NCBI GenBank assembly: GCA_016869415.1
Contig: VGEI01000199.1
Span: 1-6,755 of the forward strand
Source: Alphaproteobacteria bacterium
GTDB taxonomy: Bacteria > Pseudomonadota > Alphaproteobacteria > CACIAM-22H2
Length of the DNA stretch: 6,755 nucleotides
Reading direction: 5' to 3'
Shown: positions 5,524-6,755 of the stretch, in pieces
Numbering within the stretch: the first letter of the stretch is position 1
Layout: each line of letters begins with the position of its first letter
Notes under the pieces: model-generated
Seen by the model: the letters and a program-made list of their open reading frames with translations, nothing else
Databases searched by the model: none
What the model was told of the DNA's origin: nothing
Program-made: the position numbers and the translations under genes

Positions 5524-6270
5524 ATGAAAGCCTTACCGAAAGACTTCGCCGATCTGCTTTCGGCCCGGGGCCGCCGCATCCTGGAGGGGCGGGACAGGGG
5601 GGTGCGGGGAGCCATCGCCGACCCCCGGCGGCCGTTTCTGGCCCTCGATGGGGCCTTGGACCGCGACAAGGCCGCCGCGGTGTGGCGCCTGCTCGACCGG
5701 GCGCTGGGGCCGCATCTCGTCAAGCTGTCGCAGCCCGTCCCGCCTGAGTCGATCAGCGGCCAGACGCGTAAGTACCAGGAGAGGCTGCGCAAGACGGTGC
5801 GCAACCGGACTGCCTATCTGGAGCGCCGGGACAGCAGGGCCTGGCGCGCGGCCGAGGAGATCGGCCTCATCGCCATGACCGCCAGCGACAGCTATCGCCG
5901 CTTTGTCGAGATCGTCGCCGGGCGCCCCTTGGCCCGCAAGTTCGGGCGCCAGCTCCTGTGCTACGGCCCGGGCGACTACGCCGGGCCGCATACCGACCAT
6001 CATCCCGAGGACCCGCGCGCCGCCTCGGGCTATATCGATTTTCATCTGAGCTTTGCCGGCCCTGGCGTGCAGCGCCAGCTTCTGGTCTATGCCCGGGACG
6101 GCCACTTCACCGAGGAGGCGGACGTGGCGACTGCCGGCGGCATCAGCGCCTATCGCCTGCCCTTCTGGCATTTCACCACGCCGCTCAAGGCCCGGCCCGG
6201 CCAGGAGGCGACGGCCCGGCGCTGGGTGGTGCTGGGGACGTTCCTGTTTGACGAGGGACCCTGCCGCTGA
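5524..6270 (+). CDS. 2-oxoglutarate/Fe(II)-dependent oxygenase-like protein
   Basis: This is a 248-aa protein from ATG 5524. The C-terminal half looks like the double-stranded beta-helix core of 2-oxoglutarate/Fe(II) dioxygenases: an iron-binding HxD at His156-Asp158 in AGPHTDHHPED, a distal His216 in PFWHFTTPL 60 residues later, and a basic pair Arg232-Arg233 that could hold the 2-oxoglutarate carboxylate. Strands QLLCYGPGDY (143-152), GYIDFHLSF (169-177) and RWVVLGTFLF (233-242) fit the fold. The N-terminal part (1-130) is basic and helical and is not recognised; no signal peptide is seen. Spacing of the motif resembles prolyl-hydroxylase-like members, but the substrate cannot be named. The frame is open further upstream, to about 5401, but that part overlaps zntB and looks non-coding. 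The start lacks a clear ribosome-binding site. Its stop touches the stop of the convergent gene at 6271. Confidence 0.72.
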   Translation: MKALPKDFADLLSARGRRILEGRDRGVRGAIADPRRPFLALDGALDRDKAAAVWRLLDRALGPHLVKLSQPVPPESISGQTRKYQERLRKTVRNRTAYLERRDSRAWRAAEEIGLIAMTASDSYRRFVEIVAGRPLARKFGRQLLCYGPGDYAGPHTDHHPEDPRAASGYIDFHLSFAGPGVQRQLLVYARDGHFTEEADVATAGGISAYRLPFWHFTTPLKARPGQEATARRWVVLGTFLFDEGPCR

Positions 6271-6755
6271 CTATTCCGCCGCCGCGGCGACCGGCTCGTC
6301 CGCGTAGGGGCCGTGCCGGCCGAATTCGGCGCTGGTCGCTGGACGCAGGCGATGGCTCCTGGGCTCGATAGCGTAGAAGCGACCGTCGCGGCCGATCAGC
6401 GGGATGAGCCGGTTGCGTTTGGTGAAGATGCCGCGCATATCGGCCGAGAGCTTGCGGTTGACGTCGAACTCCTCCCGGTCCTCGGCGAATATGGCCTCGT
6501 AGGCCGCCAGGCACTCGCTGACGAACTCCCCGGTGACGACGGCGAGGTTGCTCAGCACCCAGCAGCGATCCTCGAAATACCAGAACCCGGTGAGGCCGAG
6601 GATCTCGCGCTCGCGCGTGATGTAGGGAAAGAACGGGAAGGCGCGGCAGGCGACGGAGCGGTTATCGCGCTCGCAATGGGCTGCACCCTTGCATTCGACG
6701 GCGCGGCACTCGGAATGCATGTCGGCGACGATCTGGCGGTCGACGGCACTCTGGG
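6271..6755 (-). CDS. Cysteine-rich uncharacterised protein, 5' end outside the window
   Basis: The frame is open to the right edge: upstream of the ATG at 6718-6720 the codons read QSAVDRQIVAD with no stop, so the true start probably lies beyond 6755 and the visible 160 or so residues are the C-terminal part. Counting from that internal Met, cysteines fall at 5, 10, 16 and 25 (C-x4-C-x5-C-x8-C), ending in ACRAFPFFPY, with further Cys at 53 and 70. A Cys cluster followed by CRxFPF resembles the end of YkgJ-like putative metal- or Fe-S-binding proteins, but the N-terminal Cys motif that would confirm this is off the edge. The next segment, GFWYFEDRCWVLSNL, is aromatic. The C-terminus is a low-complexity Ala tail. 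Role unknown; a link with the neighbouring iron-dependent oxygenase is only suggested by position. Confidence 0.68.
   Translation of the reverse strand, partial: QSAVDRQIVADMHSECRAVECKGAAHCERDNRSVACRAFPFFPYITREREILGLTGFWYFEDRCWVLSNLAVVTGEFVSECLAAYEAIFAEDREEFDVNRKLSADMRGIFTKRNRLIPLIGRDGRFYAIEPRSHRLRPATSAEFGRHGPYADEPVAAAAE

Noticed and set aside
6280..6289. Palindrome CGCCGCGGCG near the end of the right-hand gene
   Set aside because: It lies in the Ala-coding repeat of the C-terminus and is expected from GCC/GCG codon runs.
1..6755. CRISPR array, tRNA/rRNA genes, insertion sequences, phage or conjugation genes
   Set aside because: I looked on both strands and found no spaced repeats of suitable length, no cloverleaf-like segment and no transposase or integrase motif.

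Overview
The window is GC-rich, with G/C dominating third codon positions in every convincing gene. Its gene families (PmbA/TldE, an E. coli-type UbiD, a ZntB-like CorA transporter, a Phd/VapC toxin-antitoxin pair) fit a proteobacterium. An alphaproteobacterium is most likely, but that is inferred from gene style and no rRNA or tRNA is present to settle it. This looks like chromosome with one small accessory module. I see no transposase, integrase, CRISPR array, phage gene or tRNA.

Left to right: (1) 1-218 has no large gene. It holds a plausible 47-codon plus-strand ORF (60-203) for a tryptophan-rich, hydrophobic microprotein, preceded by a 7+7 bp inverted repeat whose right arm contains the ribosome-binding site. 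(2) pmbA/tldE lies on the minus strand (219-1562). (3) A 127-136 bp divergent promoter region separates it from a plus-strand type II toxin-antitoxin operon: a Phd/YefM-type antitoxin (1699-1971) and a PIN-domain VapC toxin (1968-2405), overlapping by 4 nt. A perfect 10+10 bp palindrome sits across the antitoxin promoter and start codon. (4) Only 30 nt after vapC is the convergent 3' end of ubiD (2436-3944, minus). (5) 3945-4406 is a gene-poor spacer containing the ubiD promoter, an AT-richer patch, a tandem TGTCCAAT-type repeat and an 8-codon ORF with a strong ribosome-binding site. (6) A ZntB/CorA-type divalent cation transporter lies on the minus strand (4407-5429). (7) Divergent from it is a 2-oxoglutarate/Fe(II) oxygenase-like protein (5524-6270, plus). 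(8) A cysteine-rich uncharacterised gene (minus) starts beyond the right edge and ends at 6271, its stop codon directly abutting that of the oxygenase.

The genes mostly form single-gene transcription units in alternating orientation, so little pathway coupling can be read from the layout. UbiD is a ubiquinone-biosynthesis decarboxylase using prenylated FMN; PmbA/TldE is half of a peptide-processing protease; ZntB moves zinc or related cations; VapBC is a stress or stabilisation module. The only clear operon is the toxin-antitoxin pair. No obviously new multi-gene system is visible. The best leads are small: the microprotein with an occluded ribosome-binding site, the fused operator/promoter/start codon of the antitoxin gene, the repeats and mini-ORF in the 4.2 kb spacer, and the uncharacterised right-hand pair.
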